Below are positions 20,601-28,391 of a stretch of DNA of 64,000 bases, piece after piece. The stretch spans positions 3,844,001 through 3,908,000 of the forward strand of contig JAPFFF010000010.1 of NCBI GenBank assembly GCA_039105265.1. Reading direction: 5' to 3'. Position 1 is the first letter of the stretch, and each line of letters opens with the position of its first letter. The notes below the pieces were generated by a model. The model saw nothing but the letters and a program-made list of their open reading frames with translations. It did no database searches and was not told where the DNA came from. Origin of the DNA: Tritrichomonas musculus. Taxonomy: Eukaryota; Parabasalia; Tritrichomonadida; Tritrichomonadidae. The position numbers and the translations under genes are program-made.

Positions 20601-21132
20601 TGCTGCGGGATTAATTGATGCAACTACTGGAATTGTGGATGGTGTCAAAAACTCGTTTAAAGAGGTGAAGCAACCGTTAAGATTCCCTCGTGTTTTCACC
20701 AATAATGGTCAAATTGTTCCTTATGATAAAAGAAGTGCAATGTGCCAGATTGTCTTCCAGAGACACATACAGGACTATTCGGACTACTTCATACACTTCA
20801 TTGACGAGGGAGCGAGGTTGGTTGGAATATCTCAATATTATATCGTATTCTTCGTTTTCCAAAAAATGCCGGTAAACAACGCACAGAAGACAGCAAACGA
20901 GAATTTGGACCAAAGGCAGATTTTGAATAATGAGGCAAAACAATTTAAGTTTCATCATATGAGAAAATTAACTGACGTTGCAGATATGAAAGTGGACCAG
21001 TCTCGTTTAATGATATTGCTCAATGACAACACCCAGGAGGTTCTTCAATGTGCAACACCTCAGAGTGCTAATATTGCCCAAAGAATTATTTTCTCTAGAG
21101 GAAGATTTAGTCGTATTATTAAGGCTGATTAA
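11671..21132 (+). CDS. VPS13-family bridge-like lipid-transfer protein
   Basis: 3153 residues in one uninterrupted frame. The first about 100 residues are a chorein N-terminal domain (ILTSVFDEYINPIENYQLDV, LWQGNAQLKNVTIKTTAL). A long beta-rich region follows, as expected for the hydrophobic groove that moves lipids between membranes. A low-complexity insert (about residues 1386-1590) is first Lys/Gln rich and then Gln/Asn/Ser rich. Residues about 2040-2560 contain repeated Asn-bearing blocks such as VENNTKQLCKF, FTNRSNYTIELFD and IKVNNQSSSLISL, typical of the VPS13 adaptor-binding (VAB/SHR-BD) region. Near 2931 is the ATG2-like C-terminal helix block (GEGFKALGQGMLDGLTGVV), followed by a PH-like tail. 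The length is normal for the family. It probably acts at contacts between ER and other organelles. The start agrees with the initiator 20 bases upstream. Confidence 0.92.
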   Translation: MKSIVTTILTSVFDEYINPIENYQLDVALWQGNAQLKNVTIKTTALSSHELPFTVTEGTINFIKLHFPWSSINSQPCEIEIEGININAVFNKNVDLRSEIEIKESILKDLEEACQGDEESQKGLLSVTFSKIVDNIVFRVKDVHIQIELCTENQTNSYTFTAGILLNEIQCFTVNDKGEKEFINDSNVKLRKQLIVNGLSIYLDSDMSPIQKALTNVNSSTISQTESSTEDIQIIESHSKSDKKHQLILDSFSFTSFITRTRNERSTQTEIANNIEDICFNINQSQLIAASEFQFQSNMFGLRCKYYICGHPKSMPRSERSSGKWWRFVHRCTIEKRYPNRLKLDEVIQMLKTRHTYLQLWEQRQSVPLDQFKKSHYYELLKNVESSLNLNTILFLRSYSEYQIKHSGKNENEQNNTIKFDSTELSKLLAESQTVNSFLVSLSIGSFNFNFLEKVEDSNPQITIGAWKLNGLYTRSYERNSVFSVTCDLFKIFTPNSIIFQQGEKLNDSQKVSDFSFVYRKFLAKAESEIEVSSNSPKVSINLTVLRLLQSIFIEKGFKANPSSNQFASLSFIDSSLQSSIVNPIKSASIESHSNEVLPKSQSVNLALQKICEEYPYLKMKIKCSDLQVKIENTKLGFNMREIQVNSFPIHERYSYKPETLYNDYQLDFSDLTIKMDEDTLLKPVSTCIKFSSIIAPVENLDKFKLGINITSIELEISKNSYLNLIETTQVLMKETQPNEIEQNNNNNAHLNQNHNFNDNSTGEELTKIVMNFTSKVTVCIQQVSLNLIKVGQFKILDFGSLIEISSSGIKTNFKFHDIRCNSTEKKFIDFHVPSFDESQIQDNDHIDFSQENNAVIGFISLHSGQPMKSDVSLNSPTILVDIEWIQNSLEFFKTPDKKPITSKLAELKSNTEQQDQNQVQVQDQTNNESSIINVKLNKPKLVIKIPTVDKENDKIEFSFELNQISFDNQNGEVLLSKASLFNNERKLVEDIDISFLTSKSTLSFGKINLLLEEPDYPLIMEFINYSIYYYDTYLNDNKKGDGFTVEIASSQITLKDKFHGEVDSINCFIQDQVKVELTNIKLTDLIESQLLLNTDKFTLVKNENQISIQISPSTQAFLNLPITNFLYSYFIDIDHPKRIDFVDPNTRTVPLVFDIDTENPSILLQQLCVIKATTLNLHFEYIPKNVKMSVSGKQIIFDKSSFMSNSQPKISANNQVQMNMNNDLIALDNCNDTEGLLSTFNSKDYFIMSDQYYFEFEAPKIALNLNNAHLNFDFNEIMDYVHYMSIIMSGFPNDEVTPINVPPLIYDVNVNTLNVNMSQSTVRMIFENFALKNDTQNIMKLLATAKKMDALSSDLKTHFSHSENVQFTIDLVVKECYPPLVDKNPKKKVQKQKQQKTPANKSTVNSAKDDLLDDLLGTASNNNSSIQSQNQQPFIDFDDTADTRSGTNTNARVTTPAGADLIEFSSDSGIININANQASQNTYPNNQPVADPFLTSQNQSTNQLYQPQPNPFNSNQTQIQTNQTQQFLAQQNQSQQNLSQQQNLSSQQFQSQQQQSNQPSQQNLSQQQNLSSQQIQSQQQNFVSNDQNVIDSNKKDEPKNYLHEMNFILQLDLLDVEHKQDCISDFVDALNYLFKCLFSKSKDDKFTNNKEKKVQNQGQKEPIEYELQSTFAIITNKLIVRFLNYPNIVINLLKFKNEDSSQTVEINSINIETPEELFTCVKTPIFSMKMEPHLMEMTMNEANVKIDANSSRISDLLITILRSPIVTKLQLSTDDENEKKVVDSRQNYTFYQINLEKLQLALFSDDLYFFITLAGNLITSENLFQFEFNHFTLSFAEKANKYEPIVKDLSIHLEKVDNEISMIFQNCTFYVSPSDIADIQLFIGKMMDLLNVFKEKSKSIFSNEEQKEELKKSVEKIYIQHSEFLFLLCEDNRSTKIPFPFLKIKARKNHLGIDLVKNVLFSIPSISFEIFNKRTQKWDTFIEPLSLSFGVQNKKDIRITITSGLKFVVSMQSIIQFLHFSTERQKYSDNRTNPNYIVENNTKQLCKFTFSDNSSMVIPSEEKLDFFDTRPFMFNNVLINPTEFISPQLITGTCSLSIFEKNRIRYLSINSSFLLKNRGNIPLIYQDSKNNTALMPPKSITPLAAFYQRFAIYGKNPKTRPNYINFYEVRDRVKVLIPVYIEDKEYSYILSCKFSKKRGVIMITLTPHYIIFNHLKVPITFGIPSTMTNIKIGPKSKEYLDHVGFKDSFQFFIATQKDCTQLATLNLSKTGVTPVSFTNNYALSLKYNNLVISIKPPLIFTNRSNYTIELFDVNGNSIGKAEGNKEIFVGTPDYFYDSQINLSIGIQGYKRSFKFEVADERRELLLQSKQYEELYFPLIMNLTIGTSGILHFYINTLIKVNNQSSSLISLSPLNDRHQLYGPALFIDIGQEKEISLASKMMEFLVALESSKTHTIISLRNTNRAGMAHATVILEMDQTYQTKGKKVSPQQNKHELSKIEVEFQASVDNTCYYVVFRDVKFPQPLMITNLIDEDANENETKHPIILPHGLIVNPMSTTIFCSNSLSNEVVQFSCYDQLFSVDLNTINSPSKNSFTIKEGNETKQMSIFTLIKSLDKGCHLLIVSKKLEKRNHKTFSLDDFNLSIEVPKFDISFVDDKMKELAVFGLINSLCNFNRANNTDFLSISVGSLQIDDMFPDTNVPVAAFNKTAPFITMTVSKATNSNFAFKQVYIKLTDLTLYLDLNFISEIVHFVKTISILHHKVQNNPESGVKYDPSEASNGSMITMETMQIDPFKLNFSISSQTGRPTLHNFETDILPAYIPPINDVTINLPIFSKNNISASPNHIFSLLIETYKDSLKHTICNFLPSPEGMAKGLSFAFHQLNTSPNARNSNTSANSNISPISQKARSDKKRHAKAPVNFNQSANTTIGEGFKALGQGMLDGLTGVVTQPMYGYQEKGASGLIGGIAKGVAGIILSPAAGLIDATTGIVDGVKNSFKEVKQPLRFPRVFTNNGQIVPYDKRSAMCQIVFQRHIQDYSDYFIHFIDEGARLVGISQYYIVFFVFQKMPVNNAQKTANENLDQRQILNNEAKQFKFHHMRKLTDVADMKVDQSRLMILLNDNTQEVLQCATPQSANIAQRIIFSRGRFSRIIKAD

Positions 21133-21215
21133 TTTAATTAACCATCTTTTTTTTTTTTTTTTTACTTAAAGGAGTATTTTTTATCTAATTTTTTTTTAAT
21201 CTTCTTCTTTTTTTT

Positions 21216-21264
21216 CCCCAACTGTTCAAATAATTGCTTGTACTAACTAATTACACCACTAGAA
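21216..21264 (-). pseudogene. Truncated tRNA-Gln-like copy
   Basis: On the minus strand the sequence begins TTCTAGTGGTGTAATTAGTT, matching the 5' acceptor and D arm of the intact tRNA-Gln next door. It then diverges in the anticodon arm and loses the T arm and 3' acceptor into a T-rich stretch. It is judged non-functional. Confidence 0.65.
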
Positions 21265-21320
21265 ACTCTTGCTGATTATCTTTTATTTTTTTATTGAACA
21301 AACAAATTAAATCAAAAAAT

Positions 21321-21391
21321 TTTCTAGTGAGGAATCGAACCTCAATTCCAAACTTCAAAGGCTTGTGTGCTAAACAATTACACCACTAGAA
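21321..21391 (-). tRNA. tRNA-Gln (anticodon TTG)
   Basis: The minus strand folds as a complete cloverleaf. A 7-base acceptor pairs TTCTAGT with ACTAGAA. The D arm is TGTAATTGTTTAGCA. The anticodon stem CAAGC/GTTTG (one G-T pair) holds the loop CTTTGAA. The T arm is TGAGG-TTCGATT-CCTCA. The discriminator base is A. The D arm and the TTG anticodon agree with eukaryotic tRNA-Gln. It lies 190 bases after the VPS13 gene on the opposite strand, between two decayed relatives. The internal A and B box regions look preserved. Confidence 0.88.
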
Positions 21392-21481
21392 ATTCTTACT
21401 GAATATCTTTTATATTGATATATTGCTTATATTCTTTTTTTTTTTAAATTAACCAAACAAATGATATCAATCATGAAAATC

Positions 21482-21548
21482 TTCTAGTGAAGAATCAAAT
21501 ATCAATTCCAAACTTCATAAGTTTTAGTTTTAACCAATTACACTAAAT
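21482..21548 (-). pseudogene. Degenerate tRNA-Gln-like copy
   Basis: The 3' acceptor (ACTAGAA on the minus strand), a T arm of the same design and the anticodon-arm remnant AAGTTTGGAATTGA match the intact tRNA-Gln at 21321-21391. The 5' acceptor no longer pairs and the D and anticodon arms carry several changes. It is probably a dead tandem copy. Confidence 0.65.
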
Positions 21549-22013
21549 ATCTTCTATTTTATTAAATGTTCTTTTAATTCACTTTTTTTTTTTTTAAAAA
21601 TCAACAAACTCATGCTGATTTTCATTTATTTAAGTTAATTTTTCCAAGTAATTAATTTTGGTTTAATTGTAATATATATATATTCTCATCTTTGAAATCA
21701 TATTATTAATAAAAAGGAATTGTTGAATTTTCATTCAAATACATGAAACAACCAAATAATAAATGCTATATCTCTATAAATAATTCGAATAGCATTTTAA
21801 TATTTATTTTTATATAATGTTCAATTTTAGTTATTCTATTAATTTGTAATTTTTTTATTATAATTATATATTTTAATTACAAAAATATTAAATTAATTTC
21901 AAGATAAAACAAAAAAATTTTCTCAAACGTTAAGCTCATTCAAATATTTGAATAGATTATTAGAAAATATTAACGTATATAAGATTTTATACGTTATTTC
22001 AAAGTTTAAAAAA

Positions 22014-25000
22014 ATGAGTTTTTCACCGCCCACGAACAATTCCGACGATAATGCCGACGCAAACGCCAATCAAAACAAATCATCCGACTCAAATAAAGAC
22101 GAATCCGCGCCTCAAACGACAAATGAAATCGATATCGAAGACGATGCTCAAAAACGCTTTCAATTATACATGAATGAAGGAGAACAAAACCAAAATCCTA
22201 TTGCGCTATATAATCTCGGTGTTATGTACTACGAAGGTGTAGAAAACGTTGTTTCAATGGACAAACAAAAAGCCTCAGAATTTTATCAAAAAGCTGCAGA
22301 TTTAGGGAACGTTAAAGCCCAATTCAATTTAGCCTTATTATATTCCGAAGGAGATGGAATTCCTCAAGACAAACAAAAAGCCGCCGAACTCTACGAAAAA
22401 GCCGCCAAAAAAGGCAATTCAAAAGCCCAAATAAATCTCGCTTTAATGTATGCATTAGGGGACGGTATTGAGCCCAACCTACCACGCGCTGTTGAACTAT
22501 TCACCAAGGCAGCCAACCAAGATGACGCCGAGGCGCAATACAACTTAGGACTCTTATACAGCCAAGGCCGCGGTGTTCCACAAGACAAGGAAAAAGCGGT
22601 TGAACTTTTCACAAAATCAGCAGCCAAAGGAAACGTTGAAGCTCAATTCAATTTAGGCGTTCTTTATCAAAATGAACACGACGATGAAAAAGCATTCAAA
22701 TATTATCAAATGGCAGCCGATAAAGGTAACGTCCAAGCGCAATTCAATTTGGGCGTTATTTACAGTCGCGGAATTGAAGGAGTGCTCGAAAAAGACATGT
22801 CAAAAAGTGCTCATTTCTTTCAATTGGCAGCTGACAAAGGTGAAGTGGACGCGCTCATCAATCTTGGCACTTTGTATGCTCGCGGAGAAGGTGTTCCTCT
22901 AGATAAACAAAAAACCGTCGAGCTCTATCAAAAAGCTGCAGATTTGAATAGCCCAAAGGCAATGTTCAACCTCGGAGTGATGTACTCGAGAGGAGACGGC
23001 GTCCAGCAGGACAAGGAGAGGGCAGCACAGTTCTACGAGAAGGCTGCTGATATGAACATGATGCACGCAAAGTACAACCTCGCAGTGATGAACTTCTGCG
23101 GCGACGGAATAAGGCAGGACAAGGAGAAGGCGGCAAGGCTCTTCGAAGAGTCTGCAAACTGCGGAAACCCAAAGGCGGCCTTCAACTTGGCCGTGATGTA
23201 CCAGAAGGGCGACGGAGTGCCGCAGGACACGAATAAGGCAAGCGAGCTTTACCAGAAGGCACAGGCCATTCAGAGACAATTTTCACAGGGAGGAATCCAA
23301 TCGCAATCATCAGCTGGCGGAGCAATACAACAGCAAGTTTCACAGGGATTGGAACAACAGCAACAAATTTTCCAGAGAACAGCTCAACAGCAACCATCAG
23401 CAGAGGGAACAATACAACAGCCAATTGTACAAGGAACAATACAACAACAACAATCAGCAGAGGGAATGGTCCAGCAACCAATTGTACAAGGAACAATTCA
23501 ACAGCCAATTGTACAAGGAACAATTCAACAGCCAATTGTACAAGGAACAATACAACAGCCAATTGTACAAGGAACAATACAACAGCCAATTGTACAAGGA
23601 ACAATACAACAACAACAATCAGCAGAGGGAATGGTCCAGCAACCAATTGTACAAGGAACAATTCAACAGCCAATTGTACAAGGAACAATTCAACAACAAC
23701 TATCAGCAGAGGGAATGGTCCAGCAGCCAATTTCACAAGGAACAATTCAACAGCCAATTTCACAAGGAACAATTCAACAGCCAATTTCACAACAACCAAT
23801 TTCACAAGGAACAATTCAACAGCCAATTTCACAAGGAACAATTCAACAGCCAATTTCACAAGGAACAATTCAACAGCCAATTTCACAAGGAACAATTCAA
23901 CAGCCAATTTCACAACAACCAATTTCACAAGGAACAATTCAACAACCAATTTCACAAGGAACAATTCAACAACCAATTTCACAAGGAACAATTCAACAAC
24001 CAATTTCACAAGGAACAATTCAACAACCAATTTCACAAGGAACAATTCAACAACCAATTTCACAAGGAACAATTCAACAGCCAATTTCACAAGGAACAAT
24101 TCAACAGCCAATTTCACAAGGAACAATTCAACAGCCAATTTCACAACAAACAATTCAGCAAGGTGGCGTCAGTCCATCTCAAACGCAAGCACGCAGCACC
24201 AGATCGCTTAAGAGCACCAACAGACAGATCAGGGAGGCTGCCCAAGACGCGGCCCAATCCCTCGGCAAAGAAGCCACAGACAACCTTCCTCTCATTGAAG
24301 AAGAGGAAGAAGACGTCTCCGATTCCTCGATTCAAAAGACGCACAGACCGCAGACCGCCGCGCTCACCGAGCACAGCCTCCCATCGCTTTCTCAAAGCCA
24401 TAATCGAGCAGACGACGCAATCACAGGGGGCAGCGACCAGACAGGCCAAGTTCAGCATCAGAACAGCGCAACGAAGAACCGCAAGACACAGCCGAGGCCG
24501 TCCAATCCGCTGAGGAAGGTCACGATGCGTCCGACGTTAGTCAACGACTCAGACTCGTCAGCGATTTCATCATCATCAACTTCCACTGAGAAGAAAAGCA
24601 CGTCGTCGCCACGGACGATCAAGGCAAGGCTAAAAGTGCTTCAGCAAAAGGCAGATGAAGGCGACATCGATGCGATTTGCTCGCTCGGCGCCTGCTACAT
24701 GATCGGCGAAGGCGTCGAAGCGGACAAAGAAAAGGCATTCCAATACTACACACTCGCTGCTAAAGAAGAGAATCCAACAGCCCTTTACCAGGTCGGATTC
24801 TGCTACATGTACGGAAAGGGAACACAGATGGACAAAAGGAAGGGCTTCGACTCGCTGATGAAATCCGCAGAGCTCGGAAACCCGAGAGCTCAATTCGCAA
24901 TTGGCCACTTTTATGAGTATGGAAATGAGTGGATTGAGATCGATTATGCAACAGCATCAAAGTGGTACACTGAGGCTGCCTCTCAAGGCCACAAGGGTGC

Positions 25001-25028
25001 TGCTAAAGCTTTAGATAATCTTCAGTAA
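22014..25028 (+). CDS. Sel1-repeat protein with Gln-rich minisatellite
   Basis: 1004 residues from the ATG at 22014 (MSFSPPTNNSDDNADANANQ). The frame is open 22 codons further up, but that stretch is AT-rich and hydrophobic, and a TCA initiator-like site lies at 21999. Residues about 60-420 hold ten Sel1-like (TPR-type) repeats with the A-x-x-x-L-G-x-x-Y-x-x-G-x-G pattern (for example AQYNLGLLYSQGRGVPQDKE). Residues about 420-715 are a Gln-rich tandem array of QPI(V/S)QGTIQ units. A polar linker with an acidic run (EEEEEDVSD) follows, and then three more Sel1 repeats (about 875-1004). Sel1 arrays usually scaffold protein complexes; the specific role is unknown. Base composition shifts sharply along the gene, with GC-rich codons near 22970-23270 and 24160-24900. 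Confidence 0.88.
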   Translation: MSFSPPTNNSDDNADANANQNKSSDSNKDESAPQTTNEIDIEDDAQKRFQLYMNEGEQNQNPIALYNLGVMYYEGVENVVSMDKQKASEFYQKAADLGNVKAQFNLALLYSEGDGIPQDKQKAAELYEKAAKKGNSKAQINLALMYALGDGIEPNLPRAVELFTKAANQDDAEAQYNLGLLYSQGRGVPQDKEKAVELFTKSAAKGNVEAQFNLGVLYQNEHDDEKAFKYYQMAADKGNVQAQFNLGVIYSRGIEGVLEKDMSKSAHFFQLAADKGEVDALINLGTLYARGEGVPLDKQKTVELYQKAADLNSPKAMFNLGVMYSRGDGVQQDKERAAQFYEKAADMNMMHAKYNLAVMNFCGDGIRQDKEKAARLFEESANCGNPKAAFNLAVMYQKGDGVPQDTNKASELYQKAQAIQRQFSQGGIQSQSSAGGAIQQQVSQGLEQQQQIFQRTAQQQPSAEGTIQQPIVQGTIQQQQSAEGMVQQPIVQGTIQQPIVQGTIQQPIVQGTIQQPIVQGTIQQPIVQGTIQQQQSAEGMVQQPIVQGTIQQPIVQGTIQQQLSAEGMVQQPISQGTIQQPISQGTIQQPISQQPISQGTIQQPISQGTIQQPISQGTIQQPISQGTIQQPISQQPISQGTIQQPISQGTIQQPISQGTIQQPISQGTIQQPISQGTIQQPISQGTIQQPISQGTIQQPISQGTIQQPISQQTIQQGGVSPSQTQARSTRSLKSTNRQIREAAQDAAQSLGKEATDNLPLIEEEEEDVSDSSIQKTHRPQTAALTEHSLPSLSQSHNRADDAITGGSDQTGQVQHQNSATKNRKTQPRPSNPLRKVTMRPTLVNDSDSSAISSSSTSTEKKSTSSPRTIKARLKVLQQKADEGDIDAICSLGACYMIGEGVEADKEKAFQYYTLAAKEENPTALYQVGFCYMYGKGTQMDKRKGFDSLMKSAELGNPRAQFAIGHFYEYGNEWIEIDYATASKWYTEAASQGHKGAAKALDNLQ
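23410..24150 (+). repeat. 27-base coding minisatellite (QPIS/VQGTIQ units)
   Basis: The unit is 27 bases (CCAATTTCACAAGGAACAAT plus TCAACAG). The first part of the array uses the Val codon variant (about eight copies) interspersed with QQQSAEGMVQ blocks. The second part uses the Ser variant in about fifteen full copies plus two short QPISQ units. Long runs of identical neighbours imply recent unequal exchange or slippage. Copy number probably varies between strains. Confidence 0.9.
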
Positions 25029-25636
25029 TTGATTTTTTATTATTTGAATTAATTAATTTTTTTTTCGTAAAAATAAATAAAATTCTTTATACGCCTTTCA
25101 TTCATTTTTATAATATAAATTCTGAGAAAGATTGTGGATTAGTGTTGCAGAGATATAAAAATAATCTAATTCAGAATTTTACCATTATTTTTATGTTTCA
25201 TGTATATGTAATATTTTCAATTTTTATATGTAATATAATTAATGATTACAGTATGTATTTATGGTAAACAGACCTCTCAATTTATTTCAAAAAGTTTGTA
25301 AATTGAGAAGAAATTTTCCCATAAATTCATGCTGTATTAATGATATTAATCATCCTTATATATCATTTTTAATAAGATATAATAAAAAAGATTTGAAAGA
25401 AATAGAATGTTTTTTTCAATGAGTATTCAATAAATTAATACCACTCATTGAATAATTTATGAACATATATCAAAAACAATAAAAATTATTATTATATATT
25501 TAAACATGGAGTTAAATATTTTGACTTTTTTTAGTTTCATATTAATTATCACTTCCGGAGATTATATTCATCTCATTTGGCTTTTCTTCATCTTTTGATC
25601 TTATTTACTGATTTATTTTTTTCATCTTATGCATTA
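25029..25636. other. AT-rich intergenic stretch, nothing recognised
   Basis: Follows the stop of the Sel1-repeat gene. No open frame of note, tRNA or repeat pair was seen. Confidence 0.5.
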
Positions 25637-25860
25637 TTTTGTATATTTGGATCTAAATCTTCTCCCTCATTTGCATTTAATAATAATGCAATTTCCTTAA
25701 GAAAATCTTCTTCATTTGCATTTAATAATAATAATGCATTTGTTTTTAAATGAAATTGTTCAACAAATTCTCTCTGTCTTTCTGAAAAAATACACTCGAG
25801 TATTTTCGTAATCTTTTGCTAGCCTTAAAAATAGATTATCTTTTGATATTATCTTTGAAA
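25637..25860 (-). pseudogene. Fragment of a decayed coding region, unknown family
   Basis: On the minus strand a frame ending at about 25637 reads like protein (SERQREFVEQFHLKTNALLL, then NANEEDFLKEIALLLNANE) and contains a duplicated NAxE block. Upstream the coding-like signal continues in another frame (DNLFLRLAKDYENT). This suggests the 3' remnant of a host gene with at least one frame change. It lies just beyond the inverted-repeat element that ends the kinase-Sel1 gene, so it may once have been downstream of or part of that locus. No family recognised. Confidence 0.4.
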
Positions 25861-25918
25861 AGTTCAAGAGTTCACTTGATTTTTTCCCATTCAAATTTCA
25901 AGTTCAAAACCGGACAAT

Positions 25919-26312
25919 CGTTTTTTTCTACGCCACTTTTTGAATGGTTTTTCTATCCATGAATAGCTATTCATGGAAAGTAAAAAACCGCCATCATAAG
26001 GTGAAATTTAACTTACTCTGTTAAGAAAATTAACCAAAAAAATCGTAAATTTAAATTTTCTCTTAAAATTATAACTATTTGCTTTTTTTGATATAATTTT
26101 TTTTTATTTTTACATAATTTTTCAGGAATATACGTACCAGTGATCACCACAGGGCTGCGCGAAGCCGAATCAGGCTCCTTGAATTGCTGGATGAATCGGG
26201 AAGCCATTTGAACTAAATATTTATGCATTATTTAGCAAAAATTGAATAAAAAATGTATAAAAAAGTATTCAAAAAGTTTAAAAGTTTTCAAAAAGTGGCG
26301 TAGAAAAATACG
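25919..26312. mobile_element. Inverted-repeat element ending the kinase-Sel1 gene
   Basis: A 25-base inverted repeat (TTTCTACGCCACTTTTTGA core) lies at 25919-25943 and 26288-26312, with one mismatch. A perfect 20-base palindrome centred on AATAGCTATT lies at 25957-25976. Inside is a GC-richer patch near 26135-26210 that can encode MASRFIQQFKEPDSASRSPV on the minus strand, a possible relic of element coding. The last twelve codons and the stop of the neighbouring Sel1 frame lie inside the right arm, so the element inserted into that gene. Exact target duplication not resolved. Confidence 0.65.
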
Positions 26313-28126
26313 ATTCCCCTTCAAAACCTTCATAAAACAATTTTGAAATATTAAAAATTTTTGGATTTGGAGTGGAATTTGTAATTATTTCAGAGTCATA
26401 TATTATTTTTGAGATGCAAGGTTCCAAATCGATATCATAAAGGAAATCAATATTTCTGTTATATTCATATCGTGATTCGAAATAATTTTGCTCTAATAAT
26501 TCAGAATTTATAATCATTTCGCAGATATCGAATGATAATTCTTCACTTTCTTGTATTATATCATCAATTTCAGTTATAATAATATCAACATCAAAATTAT
26601 GTTTTTTAATTAGAGCTATGCATAACAATTCTTCTGATTGTTGAAACCCAGATTTAATTGAATTTATCAGTAATTCAATGGATTTGTCAATACTATCTTT
26701 AATTGGGTCTTCGTAGAAATAAAGATGAGCCAAATTATACATACTTACTTCGTCATTTTCTTGACGAATTGCTTCTTTAAAATATTCAATTGATAAACCA
26801 AGGTTTACTGCAATCTCATCTTTATAACCATTCTTAAAGAGAATGCCCAGATTGTTTTTAGCATATGGATTATTGAACGATGATGCCTCCTTGTAATAAT
26901 GAATAGCTTTATTTACATCTCTTTTCATATAAAAACCTCTATGATAAAAATAACCAACGCAAAAATTTGCATCAATACAACCATTTAATGCTGATAATGT
27001 AAATAAATATATTCCTTTTTTTATATTTTCAGGAACACAATTACCTCTGAGATACATTAAACCAAGAATAAATTGCGCATATGAATTGTTCTGATCTGCT
27101 GCAAGTGAATAATAATGAATTGCTTTATTTATATCTCTTGTAACATATATACCCTCATAATAAATGACACCAAGATTAAATTGTGCATTTGAATGATTCT
27201 GATTGGCTGCAAGTGAATAATAATGAATTGCTTTATTTATATCTCTTGTAACATATATACCATTATAATAAATTACGCCAAGATTAAATTGTGCTTTTGA
27301 ATCATTCTGATTTGCTGCAAGTGTGAAATAATGAATTGCTTTATTTATATCTCTTGTAACATATATACCATCATAATAAATGACACCAAGTTTATTTTGT
27401 GCATTTGAATCATTCTGATTTGCTGCAAGTGAATAATAATGAATTGCTCTAGCCATATCTTGTTGTATACATTGAATACCATTCTTATATTTTCCTGAAT
27501 AATAATCTTCAATTTTTAAACAATGAATATAGCTATTTTCATCTTTGCATTTTTATAAAAAGACGCCAGCATAGTTTGTGTATTCACATGCTGGTACTCT
27601 GCAATCATAAACAGATAAAATGTAAAAAGATCACTTTCATAATTTAATTCGTTTTTAATATCATCAATTCCTAATACAACAGAATAAAATTCAATATAAA
27701 AAGTGTTAATCAACTGAAAAAGGGTTGGCCTTTCATCTTCTTTTAAACTAGTGCATTTCGAAAACATTTGTTGAATTCTATAAAGTTCTTGAGAATTAAT
27801 TTTTGTAAAAATAAATTCAATAACTTTCCCAAGTGAATAAATATCTGATTTATTTGTGAATGATTCTCTATTCAAGATTTCTGGTGCCATAAAATCTCCA
27901 AAAAAATTGCATGTCATATTAAGATTTGAATTAATTGATGAACTTTTGATCATTCGATCGAAGTCAATAAGATAAATGGTACAACTTTTGTCAACAATTA
28001 TATTATTTGGTTTTAAATCTCTGTAGATGAATCCATGATGATGAAGATAAGCAAGAATTGTCATTGTTTCTAATATGATTTTCATTATGTTTTTTATCGA
28101 TTCTTTGGCAAAATCAATTTCATCTT
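26278..28126 (-). pseudogene. Broken protein kinase-Sel1 fusion gene
   Basis: The upstream part (28085 to 27516) encodes the C-lobe of a kinase: YRDLKPNN catalytic loop, LIDFDRM in place of DFG, FMAPEIL, then SDIYSLGKVIEF and DERPTLFQL. The downstream part (27456 to 26278) has Sel1 repeats of about 36 residues (AIHYYSLAANQNDSNAQNKL). Kinase-Sel1 fusions are common in Tritrichomonas. Coding sense passes from one frame to the other near 27550 beside short A/T runs, so one frameshift is likely. The kinase N-lobe with its Gly loop and ATP-binding Lys is absent. The 5' side abuts one inverted-repeat element and the 3' end runs into another. Without an N-lobe it cannot be an active kinase, although the Sel1 part might still be expressed. 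Confidence 0.75.
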
Positions 28127-28349
28127 AATGTAACTTTTTTTTGTTGAAATAATGGTTGTCATTATAAAAAGATGCATGTTAATGTTGAAATAAAATATTT
28201 TATTTTAATTTGATAAAACATTCAATTTTTTTGACCTATAACTGCTTTTTAAATTGAAATTTCCATATGATAATCATATTTTAATTATCTGACTAATATA
28301 TTGCAGATGATATTTTAAAAACTCCTGCATCAACATTAACCATTATTTC

Positions 28350-28381
<32 letters not shown>

Positions 28382-28391
28382 ACATTAAGAT
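28122..28391. mobile_element. Short inverted-repeat element with a long A run (MITE-like)
   Basis: ATCTTAATGTAAC with a T run at 28122-28142 is mirrored by an A run with GTTACATTAAGAT ending at 28391. Just inside, GAAATAATGG (28145) pairs with CCATTATTTC (28341). The right arm holds a 29-base A run, the left only about eight T, so the homopolymer has expanded on one side. Non-coding. It replaces the N-lobe side of the kinase-Sel1 gene. Confidence 0.65.

Noticed and set aside
23182-24513. Long open frames on the minus strand (23182-24153) and in another plus frame (23425-24513)
   Set aside because: They exist because the 27-base repeat lacks stops in those frames. Outside the array they lose protein-like character, and the Sel1 frame explains the region.
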